Below are positions 1 to 12,039 of a stretch of 64,000 nt of DNA, in pieces (within the stretch, counting starts at the first letter, position 1; each line of letters begins with the position of its first letter). The stretch lies in the NCBI GenBank assembly GCA_963969345.1, contig OZ017769.1, positions 11,163,725 to 11,227,724 of the forward strand, in the 5' to 3' direction. The DNA is from Turbatrix aceti. Its lineage: Eukaryota; Nematoda; Chromadorea; Rhabditida; Panagrolaimidae. The notes under the pieces were generated by a model. That model worked only from the letters and a program-made list of their open reading frames with translations. It had not been told where the DNA came from and searched no databases. The translations under genes were made by a program, and so were the position numbers.

Positions 1-609
1 ACAAAATGTTTTAGACGTCAATTTTTTTTCCAGAAACACAATTTTCTATATCCAAAAAAAACAAAAAAATATTATGTTTCTAAAATAAAACAAGGCAATT
101 CCTTGTTTTCTGAACACTACAAGATAAAGTGTAAAAAAAGTTTTTTCATAAGCTCCACCTCTTTTTTTATCTCCCTTTAAAAATGCGGTGCACATTTTTA
201 CGAACAAAAGAGCCATAACTTACACTTGGTCAAAAATCAAAAACTTGCAAATTCAATAACAAGTACGAAATGCATGCGGCTTACATAATAAATACATAAA
301 ATTGTAAAACGTATGCACACATCAGGCCATAAGTCTTGGTATCTCAAATCTGAATACAAACACAACAACAAAGAAAGATGAGATTGGGACACTTTTTACT
401 GCAATCTAGGATAATCTGCGTGCCATCAAAAAAACCAACAAAGCATTCTCATTTTCCTGCTCGTTTTGCACTAACAAAAATAAATAGTAATAAAAATACA
501 GTTTTATTAGTATAAAAAAGTATAACACCACACAAATTGCTCCCAAAAACTTTTCTGATTGAGCCCAAAAATCTTTCAATGACCATGAAAGAGTAAACTG
601 TTTTCAACT

Positions 610-639
610 TTGCACCTCGACACCTCCGTCGAGGTGCAA
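610..639. other. Perfect 12-bp hairpin
   Basis: A 12-bp perfect inverted repeat (610-621 and 628-639, stem TTGCACCTCGAC) flanks a 6-base loop. It does not match the histone mRNA stem-loop, and no gene ends next to it. Function unknown; it could be a remnant of a small TIR element or a structured RNA. Confidence 0.7.
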
Positions 640-1606
640 TTCTTTCTTTTCGACGTCACACATCATTCTACTTACCACTTACTTGTCTATAAATTTTTAT
701 TTAAAAGAAAGAAAGAGTGATTTGTGAAAGAACGAAAATGTAAGATAGATGATGCTCCCCAGCAGGGAGCCGTGGCACAGTCTAGATTCTTTGTCACATA
801 AGAGGAAGGGGAGGGGGAGTGCTGCTGCGCAACAAACAGAGCAAGCTGAGACTAAAAACACTGACTGCACTTTCATTGTTCTAGACATCTTTGATTCATG
901 ACCCTTTTTGCGTTTTTTTTCAGTTCCTGTTCTCCTAAATTGATCTAAAAAATTATTTTGTATGTTCATAGTACATAGAAAAAAAGGGTAATTTTTTTAG
1001 CCACTGTCAATTACTGTTTAATATTTTATGCACATCACTGGTGCGATGCGTCCACTTTCGTAAACAACAGGCTGGCAGCCCAGGCCATCCAAAATTTATT
1101 CCATTTTCTATTATGTTTCAGCTCCTTTTGGGAGTGGTAGTCCAAACTACAGTTTCCATGCCGCCTATCCTTGGCAACCGGAATAACAAAAATAATCATA
1201 ATAAAAGGAGAAAAATTGAAACCAAAGATTAGCGTTGAATAGGAAAAAAAATCATGTTACATCACAAAAAGTAGCCACTTCGGAGTCATTTTGTTACGTC
1301 ATACAAGGGGTGAAAAAAGTAAACCCCGTACCATCCCCCTCATCATCTACGTCTACAATGACGATAATCCAGAGCAATCAAATGGGGTTTGTTTCTTCGC
1401 TCCGACCCTAGTCAAATACGGGTATTATGTTGTACACGCATGGTACATACATCTAGTATGTACCATGTAAACTCACTTGTACAAATTTTTCTCATATAAG
1501 TAAATAAATACATACATCGCCCGTCGGGTCTGTCATGATCGTTCGTGTTCTTTAAAAAAATAGATTTTTGAAATTCGGTGACCCCCTCCCAGAAAATGTA
1601 CCAGAT

Positions 1607-1650
1607 TTATTTTTATTTATTTCACCATTACTCAGTGGTTAGTTATCATT
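1607..1650 (-). mobile_element. Severely 5'-truncated LINE 3' tail with target duplication
   Basis: These 44 bases match the 3' end of the LINE remnant at 23.2 kb. On the minus strand both end in ATGGTGAAATAAATAA, an AAAT-type tail. The same 12 bases (AATGTACCAGAT) occur directly on both sides, at 1595-1606 and 1651-1662, as expected for a target-site duplication made by target-primed reverse transcription. Part of that repeat (ACCAGATGTT) also occurs next to the 23-kb copy, so the exact 5' junction is uncertain. Confidence 0.65.
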
Positions 1651-2290
1651 AATGTACCAGATGTTTGATGTCAAATCAAATTTAAAATTCCATCTTTAGA
1701 TCTGTCCGTACTGTACCGTTTTTATCATCATCCGGGACAATCCTTTCTTTTGCTGTCAGTTGTCTGACGCGCGCCAAAACCATACCATAACAGCTACACC
1801 GGCCCCTAAACAAAAGGTCATAGACTTGTCATTTGGCGGCTTGGATACCAAGCACAAAAGAAACCGCATGAGTGTGCCTTTCCATAAAAAATTATGGAGT
1901 AATAATAGTGCATGACTGATTCAACCAACAACATGTGTGCCGTGTGCCGGTATCGTGTCGTAAAACAACAAAGTGTTAGTAGTGTACTAGTACTTCTGTT
2001 GCAATCGGCTTTAGTAGACCATTTACTACACCCGGCAAGTGATCGGCGCGGCGGCGACCACACATGGCGATCGAAAGACGACGAAGGCGCAGCTGGTGGC
2101 TGCTCATAACTAATACATGCTGGACATCAAATTTTTTTGTGGCACCAAAAAGCAATTTGGATTTAATCCATCCAGTCCAAAACATAAATATAATAACTAC
2201 CTCAACTATGCAATTTATCCCCAAAAAAACACAACATAATTGACATGTTCGAGGAGAACCTTGGAAAGAAGCCAGACACCTGCAACGGCA

Positions 2291-3238
2291 CACGATGTGC
2301 CCATGGTCTCGACTGGAAAACAGTTTTTGGTGTGTTTTTTTTGAATTTCGCATATTTCTCGTTTTAATATTGTTGATGTGAAAGTGCCACGAGGCATTAT
2401 CGATGACGGGGAATTCGATAGAGATATCAAAAAATCAATAATCAATCGATAATATGCAAATTTTTTTTCTAACTCCGGAATTCTCAAGCAGATTTCAAAA
2501 CAAAATAGTAGACCGTGTTCTACGTCCCAAAAAACCTCTGTATGCAAAAAAACTGGAATTTTCTGTGCATCAAAAAAAAAGTTATTTCAAATTGATTAAA
2601 AACATGACTACTGATACGATATCAACGGCGCGCGAAATCACGTGTTATGCTAGCAAACGTGTGATTTGGACTTTTTTAGCGCTGATCTACAATACTATTA
2701 CAAAAAAGAACTACGAAAAATGATTAAAATGGGCCTAAACTCATGGTAGATAAACTACCCAGTTTTCAACTTTATCTCTTGGATGGACAAAAAACAACTT
2801 TGATAATTTGTCTGTTTTGTAGTTCTTTTTTGTAATAGTATTGTAGATCAGTGCTAAAAAAGTCCAAATCACACGTTTGCTAGCATAACACGTGATTTCG
2901 CGCGCCGTGGATATCGTATCAGTAGTCATGTTTTTAATCAATTTGAAATAACTTTTTTTTTGATGCACAGAAAATTCCAGTTTTTTGCATACAGAGGTTT
3001 TTTGGGACGTAGAACACGGTCTACTATTTTGTTTTGAAATCTGCTTGAGAATTCCGGAGTTAGAAAAAAAATTTGCATATTATCGATTGATTATTGATTT
3101 TTTGATATCTCTATCGAATTCCCCGTCATCGATAATGCCTCGTGGCACTTTCACATCAACAATATTAAAACGAGAAATATGCGAAATTCAAAAAAAACAC
3201 ACCAAAAACTGTTTTCCAGTCGAGACCATGGGCACATC
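2291..3238. repeat. Long inverted repeat (foldback element)
   Basis: Two arms of about 425 bp (roughly 2291-2715 and 2820-3238) are near-identical reverse complements around a centre of about 105 bp. The open frames on opposite strands in the two arms give the same peptide, which shows the symmetry and argues against a real gene. Outer ends lie at CACGATGTGCCC and its complement. I found no clear target duplication and no transposase. A transcript through it would fold into long double-stranded RNA. Confidence 0.85.
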
Positions 3239-5707
3239 GTGCGGCATGTGTGGTCATTTGCATAGCCCAGTGGGATATCCAAAAAGTCATTCTAACCTTT
3301 ACTGATGCGTCCTTTTTTGTGAACCCTGCCATTTTCTTTTCATCAAGCATTCAATTCAAAATTTGCAAAAGACCAAAAAAATTTCAGATTTCCGACAGAC
3401 AACATGATCAATGTCTAAATAAAAACAGGAGTGACAGAGGTCACCCTAGTCACATCCAGGACTGATGTTACTGTCCTTCGTCATGACTGGTATCTAGTTA
3501 GACGGCGGAAGGGTCGTTAATCATCAGTCATCCATGATGATGCCCAAAAATTGAAAAAAAAGCAAGTCATTAGACTGTCCAATAAAAACAGAAGTTTTTA
3601 CTCTGCTTTTGACTTTACCATGACTTCCTCAAAATACATGTTATTACCTATCGGGGATCTACCTTATTACAGGTAAGGTAAATCAATTTTGAAGCAACTA
3701 GGATTTTTTACAGTCAAAGTCATTTGGTTCAATTTTGTCAAAAAAATGTCAAAAACCAACCGTTAGAGTTGTTGCGGGTGGAGAGAACGCCGAGAGCCGA
3801 AATTTGTCTTGCCAATACGTCAAAATTTTCTTCTGATGGCAGGGAACAACCCGAGACAAAACCTTCTTCTCCAGACGTCGACGAACGACCCGACGTTGAC
3901 AGCGCGTGATTTTTGAGTTCCGGTGTTTGGGACATTGCAAGTTTTTGTGGATACCTGATTGTGGTGGATGGGGTCCAGATGCGAAGAGGTCGAGAGCGAT
4001 CTCCACTACAAAAGTTTTTTTGTTAACTTGGAAAAAAAATTCTACGGAAAACACGCAAAACGACAATTTTCGAATTTTTGAACAAAAAACACGCTTCGAG
4101 CTGCTGTTTGGAAGGTTGTTCTAAATGGCAGGAAGGAAGAAGGAAGGCAGAAAGCAGGAAGAAAGGAAAATCAACACAAGGAGAAAAAAAGAGAGCAGAT
4201 GGCCGCGGCCCGCGCAATGGATTTAAAAATAAGACAAAAAATAAGTGGAAAGGCTTGAGAGGGAGGGCTGATGACCGGCCACTATCCCTCCCGACCGCCG
4301 TCCGCGCAGCCGTCGCCATCGTCCTTGCACAGGAGGACAAAGACCACCATCATGGATGGACTAGGCTGACTCTCGTCAGGGGTGGTGTCATGCATGATGC
4401 CCAGCGTGTTTTCCCTCCTGTCTCTCGGTCGGGAATCAATCGGTCCAACCATCGACCACCGACAGGAAGGGGGTTGTTCAGAGGTGTTTCCCCGCCCTCC
4501 AAGCTAGGCTAGTGGTCACGGCAGCAGGCGGGGTAAAAAGGGGTGCGCGAGCGCTCAGAACAACACGGAGCAAGGCAAGCAAAGTCATCGTTATTCGACC
4601 AATTCTGCAGACATCTGCTGTTTGCAGAGCTGCTGTTGGTCGAAGCGGTAGAGTTCAACGGACACCACCAACCCTATCCTAACTGAGATAAAGAATAGAG
4701 AAGAAGCAATATATTTTCACCGGTCGTAAAAGTGCTAAATAACGAATTTAGGAAACAAAAATTTATTTAAAATTCAAAGAATTGAAAAAAAATAAACGTT
4801 CAGAAAAATCCAGAATGCAAAAAATACTAGGAAATGTAGATAAATGTCATTTTTTGCTCCAAAGTTCAAAAAAATGGGTGCAGAAGAAAAGGTTCAAAAT
4901 GTGCTTTGTAATTGTGTTTATATAAAACTAAACTGGAAAAAAATTTATTAAATGACGAAAAAATATTTTAAAGAAAAAAAGATTATAGTATGACACACGG
5001 CACATGCATCATGACATTTTGGACTTCCTTCTCTAATACATATCCTAGCCGTTCTTTTTCATCAATGACAAACAACATTATACATTACAGACTCGTTAAT
5101 GTATTCATTAATCTGCAGAAAAATTAAAATAATTTAATATTCCCAGTTTTGACATCAAAATTTTTTGAAAACGAACTTTTCTAGATTAAAAGTTGAAAAC
5201 TTGAGAGACATGAGAGTAGAGCGTTTGTCACGAAACTAAACTACCAGCTTCCCTTTAGCCATTCCTCCTCTTCATCTTTCCTGCCTTCTATAGATTGCAA
5301 CATCAAGATCCAAGAGCAAGTAAGTGTCCTCCTAGTTTTTGCTACCCAGCCAGGCTCTCGTCCCCTTCAGAAACCCTCAAGTCTGAAACAGACAAAACAG
5401 ACTAACGGTCAGTCATTATCAATGGCATCGGGATAGTCAGTCGACTCAAAGGCGTCCAGCCAGCCAGTAAGTAAGCCAACACTCATTTTCATTCCGTGTT
5501 CGTTTCGTTTCGCGTTGTTGTTCGCTTGGTTGACAAGTCAGACAAAAAGGCGGCAGGACGAGCGGGCGGGCGGTGGTGGCAAACCAGTAAGCGGGAAAAC
5601 CCTCAGACCAGAAAGTGACTACTGCCGGTGGCACATGGACACTCGGACACACTGCATGCGCCTTTGCCTCAATGGACGAAAAAGAGCGCGCGCGCGCGTC
5701 GAATGAA
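3239..5707. other. Non-coding stretch, partly GC-richer
   Basis: No gene is supported. A GC-richer part at about 4190-4560 gives a 144-codon open frame rich in Lys, Arg and Gly, with no start codon context, domain or splice partner; I treat it as chance. The remainder is AT-rich. Confidence 0.55.
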
Positions 5708-6572
5708 TCGTGTTCAAAAAAAGGCCCTGAAGCCAGTAATAGAGTTTTTTGCTTACGGTCACTTGGGTAGGCTTAGGCATTTCCCAAAGATTGTTTTAAG
5801 CCATCGGCGGTCATTGTCGGATTTTTTTGTGCAATGTTACAGACATTGGAAGAACATGAAATTTCCTGAGACTGTAACTCACCAGAACATCTGTGAATTT
5901 TTGAAAATCGAACGTAACTTTTTTCATTACGTCTATAAGAAGCAAATTACGTGAGATGTGCCGTAGCATTATAGTAGTATGCGAGATCGAACCCAAAATA
6001 GAATACGTGCTTCATAATGCGCACGCGCCTATTGTCGTATATGAAAAAAACGTTCATTATTGCGTTCCTTCTGCTGGTACTTGCATATCAGAAAGCAAAA
6101 TGAATATAAAAAATGAAAAAGAACCAAAGAAATCAGATGGATAAGAAAAGATACACTCTCTTAGATTCCGACTTTTGGCTAAAATTCATTCGCTGCAGGA
6201 ACATCGAATAGAGCTTTTTTTCTGCTTTTCTTCAAAATTCTCCCTTGTTGTTCACCGCGCGTGCGCATTTTTTATCATTTTGCGTTCGATCTCGCATACT
6301 ACTATAATGCTACGGCACATCTCACGTAATTTGCTTCTTATAGACGTAATGAAAAAAGTTACGTTCGATTTTCAAAAATTCACAGATGTTCTGGTGAGTT
6401 ACAGTCTCAGGAAATTTCATGTTCTTCCAATGTCTGTAACATTGCACAAAAAAATCCGACAATGACCGCCGATGGCTTATAACAATCTCTGGGACATGCC
6501 TAAGCCTACCCAAGTGACCGTAAGCAAAAAACTCTATTACTGGCTTCAGGGCCTTTTTTTGAACACGACACC
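5708..6572. repeat. Long inverted repeat (foldback element)
   Basis: The arms (about 5708-6026 and 6259-6572) are reverse complements over about 315 bp with few mismatches, separated by about 230 bp. Outer ends read CGTGTTCAAAAAAAGGCCC and its complement. Matching peptides encoded on opposite strands of the two arms are a by-product of the symmetry. The sequence is unrelated to the other foldback elements in the window. A B-box-like GGGTTCGATC occurs on the minus strand of the left arm, but I could not build a tRNA around it. Confidence 0.85.
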
Positions 6573-9500
6573 TTCAAAAAAATGCACGCGCGCGCTCGAT
6601 TGAGCAGAAATAAGGCGAAAGCGCATGCAGTGCGGACATGGACATTAACGATGGAAGGCAACGGCAGCGTTGTCGTCGTCGTCGCAAAAACCTCACAACA
6701 ATGGCACCACCAGGCGCGCGCCCGCGCACGCACACGAATCGAAAACTACAGTGAATGGCACAATCATCAATTTTTTGTTGATGAAAATAAATAAATACAA
6801 CTTACAAACTGCTCAAAAGTGCCACTTGTGACCTGTTTTCTCCTCTACAAGCCACCTGAAAGGGCTTCAAAGAAACACCACCCCGAAGGGTTCAAAGAAA
6901 CTTTATTCTTCTTTGAACTCCCCCTAAAACCCCTCCAGTAATCTTTCTCAGTCAGCATCAAAGTCCCCCTCTCTCCCTAGACGCTCTGTAAAACATCCTA
7001 CTGTCGTTAAAAAAAGGTAATACCCTGTTCGGAGGTCAAATGCAAACAGAAACATGAAGGCGTCGAGTAGGAAAGCAAGATGCAGCTTCGAAACAAGCCA
7101 GTCTGGCCCGGAGGGAGGAAATTAAACAGACAGAGTCAATTTCAGAAATTCTCCAATGATTCATAAAAAAATACTAGGCCGATGGCAAACAGAGTGTTGC
7201 AACAAAAAAAAGAGAAATTTTGTTAGTCCGAGTAAAAAAACTATTTTCGAAACCTTTAACGATTCGGTCACCCCTTCGGGCTATAAATTATGCACCACAA
7301 CATTACCCCCTTTGTCATGGTAGAAACCGGTCGACACGAGTAAGTAGTCCCTGTCGGCAACACGAAGAAAGAATTGCAGGCAAAAAATGCAAAAATTAGA
7401 ATTGAAATTAATTTTTTAGCCAAAAAAAATTAAAATATTAAAATTCAAAAAAATTTTTTTTTGCAGACTTCCAAGTAAGCAACCATCCTTCCAGAAACGT
7501 TAATGGTAATAAAAAATAAACAATTGTTACCCTCATGTACAAGATCAACATAAAGACAGCAAAACGTCCATCCTGTTGCTTGCCGTGCCAATTATGAAAC
7601 ATCTGACAATCCATCTTCGAACAAAAAATCAACGTACGAAAAAATTGGCGAACAATTTTTTTGTCTTCAAAAAAGTTATTTTGCAGAAAAAAATGGAAAC
7701 AAAATACGTATGCACGTGTGTATTAAGAATAACGAAAACTGATTCCCAATTCCATCTATATAAATATAAAAAAACGCCAACAGGTGTTTTTAGCCGGCAG
7801 AAGTACATTGTAGGCGTTGTTGTTGGCAATAGGCATTCTAAACCTAAATACATAATAAGGACGGTGGCCAAATGCGGTTTGAAAGTTAGTAGCTGGCAAA
7901 AAATCTACCAAGTACAGTGCTAAAAAAATAGTCAAAGCAAATGTAAGCCATCAGGCTTTTTTCATTGCCCTAAATAAACTTAAGCTAAATTTTTCCACAG
8001 TTGAAATAGCTTCTTGATACGCTACTTTGCTTTTTGAAATGCCACTGGCCACTGCCAATGCCGCTATCGTATTAAAAACTCTTTTTTTTCTTCAAACAAA
8101 CTTGTTTGTTGCAAAAAAAAGTCAGCGGGAGTGAATGGGGGGAGGGGGGAAGGCTCCGGTACGTTCCAGACGCAAACCAAAAAAACTACTTCTTCGGCAT
8201 CTTCAAATATTTATAACTTTCGTTTACACACTCAAAAAAGAATGAATGATATTTCCTCTCAAATTCAGTTAGGGTGGTCATTGAATAACAAAAAAGCCAT
8301 AACCAAGCTGATCCGACTACCAATTTACCAATTTATATCTCTTACTCGTACACACGGGATAACAAAGTATCACTGGGATATCGTACGAAGAGGGGCACAT
8401 CAAAGGAAAATCACTCGTCTATAGTCAAAGTCTTTTGCCGGGGCCTTGTAATACTCGTTGGCGAGGGCGTCGGTTATAATGTCTCAATTCTCATTGTTAC
8501 CGACGCAAAACGACGGCGACTTGGGTGAAGGCGGCCAGAGACAAGGTGCGCGAACGAGTGAAAGATGAGCCAGCACTGGTGTGCCCCCCCCCCTCCGCCG
8601 CGTATGTATGTACGTTGGCTAATGCAACAGCGGGTCACCGTAAAATTGCTAATAAAAGGCGTTAAAATTTAGCCTAAGCTTTTTTGATGTTCGCCGCACT
8701 AGGAAGGGTGGGATCTCACTACGGAGTCTGATGCGCCGGTCGACCAAAAATGGACCGACAAAAAGCTTATGTTGGTTGTGTTGTTCATCGTGCAACTAAG
8801 TGAGGCGATTTGGACGGCAAATTTGAGTTTCTAGTACCACTAAAATTAGATTAGTCTTAACGAACTGACAACTAAACTTTTCTTTTTCTCTTTCTTTTTT
8901 GCCGTTACATCGTTATCCCCATTCTCACTCTCATTGGGTCTTGTCTGGATTATCGTAATCATGACAACATCGGTCTGGCTATTTACATATTAGGAACCGT
9001 AACCGTGGAAGGGGATAACCATGAAACTAAAAGGGATCTATGCATCAGGCGGGAGCCTAGGGCATTATCCTAAAAGCCGCCTGCTGCCACAACAAAATGA
9101 ACGCTTTCGGTTGTTTACCACACGCTCGCCCTCGCCCTTGTTCGACAAGCCGAGCGAGTGCGAGTTCGTGGGTGACAAGGAATGTCGTGGGAACAATATA
9201 CATTTATGAGGTCTGGGGTCCCTTAGCTATTCGCCCCTCTCCTCTCCAAATGTTTGAATGTTTGAAACCTATTTGGATAATGCATTTTCGGCAGTGTAAC
9301 GCTTTTTTTATTATACATTTTTAGCAGGCGAACAAAAAACAGCTGAAAATTATTAAAACGCTTTTTTTGGTGGTCCTATTTATGGTAAAATTCAATTTGG
9401 TAAAAATGGTTTTTTTGATATGTACTTAAAAAAATACGGCAAGTTGGGTGGTATACGTTTTTTAGCATTTATCGTAATTGTGGTCAAAATATTGCATAAG

Positions 9501-11394
9501 TAAATTTAAAAAATGCACCCGTTCAAATAATTTCATGCATTGTTACCCTTAATAAAAAATTTGACCTTTCTTCTCATCATCAAAATACCTTTTCTCGATG
9601 TCGTATAAAATACACAAATTTTGGCGCCTATTTTAGAAATTTTTCATTGTCATCACCTTTTGAAAGAGTATTAATTTTTGCGCGTGCGCGTATCTCATGC
9701 CTCCTCGGTTGTCGGAAATAAAGTAGTCTTGACATTCCTTCAACGTTCAGAATGAACTTTTTTCCCACTCACATATGAACAATCGAAGATCAAAATCTAC
9801 GCGGGAGATTAGAACGTCAGGATTCAATTTGATCGTTGGCTGACAACAACGAAAAAAAGGTTTTTTGACTGACAGTATAGCATTATTACCTCGTCATGGC
9901 AATTGAACAACCACCATGAGGTAAGCAGGAAAGGACAGTAATGAGGACATGCATGGCATTCGTGATTGTTTGCGATGGATAGATTTGCCAGATCTTCGCA
10001 CATGCGCAAAATCTAGGTGGAGAGGGAAGAAAGGAAGGAGGAGACAAAAAAATGACAAAATGTGTCTATCTACACATGATCTGGTTTGTTTTATGGGTTT
10101 TTTTGTTTGTCAACTATCTGACAGATTGTGATGGCGGGAAGTGATAAGCCAGGGGTAAACTGGACGTTTTTGGTAAAAAAAATGCAAAAAAAAAAGAAAA
10201 GTGATCTCTCGGTCTAAAAAAATATTGGCACAATCAATTTTTTTTAAGCAAATTTTTTAAAATATCAGATTTTGCACATCTCCTTGAAACCAGTTGTCAT
10301 CGGGCCCCGTCTGTCGTACGGAAACCCAGTACAAGTTAGCATCCAAGTCAGACACCCTAAGGTACATTTAGACAGGGACAGCTGGGTGGCATCTGTTGTT
10401 GTTGATGGCCGATGGTGGCCTTCTTTGTGAAAAAAACCAGAGCAAACGATATTGAAGGCAGATAGACAGATCAAACAACCCCACGATGAATGAATGGATG
10501 AAGACAAGGCGAACACATTTTTTCTCCTCCTCCTCCTTCTTCTTCCCTTCCAGCAGACGGGTGATATGTACCAAGTACATAGCCCCCCTTCTACCACCCA
10601 GGGGGAATTTTTTTTGAAAGAAAGAAGAAGACCCCACTCATTGTGAGAAAAAACCGAATGAGGCGAAAAAAAAATGAAAAAAATTCTGGCAGACAGGGCA
10701 GCCGCCGGCCGCGGCGGCAGTAGTAAAAAGAAAGCCATAGAAAAAAAGGAGGGAAGAAGGCAATAAACAGAGTGAGGGTTGGTTGTTGTTATCTGGTGAG
10801 ATTTTGGTTGTTTCTTCTCTTAGAACTTCAGTAGTACTAACACTTGGTTGGGGTAAAAAAAAGAGTTTTAGGAGATAACAATAAAAACTAGGGAAGGATG
10901 AATGCACCAGAACGGATGGACTGGGCTGGGCGTTCCATTAGTACTAGTGTGGTGTACTAAGCTAGGCTCTCCTCAAGTTCAAATACATCCAGGGTGGAAG
11001 ACAGATGGACTGGGGTCTTTTTTTTGGACAGGACAGATGGCTTCGGGAAAGAGCAAAAAAGATCAAAACACAACATAAAAAATCGTTGGAAACAAATCGT
11101 ATCTCCGGTTAGTTACGATCCAACGATTAATATTGAAGACGGAAAATGATAAAGAAGAAAAAGTTGTTAGGACGGATAAACGCACAAACCCGTCATCAAA
11201 GTCGACATTCGTACTTTTTTTGTGCAAAAAAAGAACAAAGGCATACGTGGTATCGCATAGAAAAGTTTTATTGCCGAAAATTACCCTTGCCTGTCCTGGT
11301 CCGTTCACAGAAGAAAAAGAGTAATCCACTGTTTCTGTTCCCGAGCAGAAAAAAACCGAACGAACGTTGAGTGCAGAAAAAATGTCAGTGAAGA
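6573..11394. other. Non-coding stretch
   Basis: I see no supported gene or mobile element in these 4.8 kb. The open frames found are at most 157 codons, of biased composition (poly-Arg, poly-Phe, poly-Ser) and without domains. Around 6850-6935 there is a short direct repeat (TTCAAAGAAAC twice) with a complementary TTCTTTGAA, a weak hairpin. Confidence 0.5.
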
Positions 11395-12039
11395 TTAGGG
11401 TTCGAAGCCCCCCCCCCCCGGGATCCCCGCGGGGGTGAACCCGGGGGTGGCCCCTCGACCCACGCCCCCGACCATTTGTGACCCCCGTCGGGGAGTAAAT
11501 CCCCCGCCCCCGACAGATTCTGTCCCCGACAATGAGCAAAATTTAGCGTTAAACGCGGAAAAACGTTCAAAACCAACACAAATAGGCAAAAAACAGAGCA
11601 AAATACGAAAAAGTTGTCGAAAATATGCCTCGGTTTTCGTTTTATGATAAAATTGACATCTTTTTTTCTTTTTTTTCATGGGACTCGGGGGCAATTACCC
11701 CCGTCCCCGCCGACTTCTGCCCCCGCCGGGGGCTTCATTGTGCTCCTTCATTTTCGTTCCGACCCTTGATAGCTCCTACGCGCCTTTCTCTCCCGTTGTG
11801 CTCCTTTAGTGCTCTTTATGCGAGTGCGGGTAGTGAAAAACGGTAATGAAACAAAGCCTTTGATGTGAATGACTAAGTTTCACTGCTAAAAACCCCTGTA
11901 AATTGCCTATTTTAGTCAATTTTTATGTTTTTAAAATCTCCTACTCCCCATACAAAAATTTGCTCCCCGTGAAATTCCCCGTTCTACTCCCCTTGAAGAT
12001 CTCCTCCCCCGTAATGTAAACGGGGGGGGGGAACCCTAA
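11395..12039. mobile_element. TIR element with C/G-tract ends (MITE-like)
   Basis: The element starts with TTAGGGTTC followed by a run of C and ends with a run of G followed by GAACCCTAA. These form terminal inverted repeats of about 20 bp around about 600 bp. The interior is unusually C/G-rich on the left, with repeated CCCCG/CGGGG blocks, and has no transposase. TTA/TAA or TA at the edges could be the target duplication. The superfamily is unknown. Confidence 0.6.

Larger units (their letters stand above)
1..2290. other. AT-rich non-coding stretch
   Basis: I see no supported gene here. The open frames are short, in low-complexity DNA, and have no recognisable domains or plausible splice partners. 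The stretch holds a perfect hairpin at 610-639 and a truncated retrotransposon tail at 1607-1650, listed separately. The rest is A/T runs with short GC-richer islands. Confidence 0.6.

Noticed and set aside
2215..3305. Matching open frames of about 100 codons on opposite strands
   Set aside because: They are products of the inverted-repeat arms and have no domains or start context.
4078..4512. 144-codon plus-strand frame rich in Lys/Arg/Gly
   Set aside because: No ATG at its start, compositional bias from a GC-rich patch, no domain or splice partner.
10265..10907. Overlapping minus-strand frames of 89-157 codons
   Set aside because: Low-complexity poly-Arg/Phe content in several frames at once, no recognisable protein.
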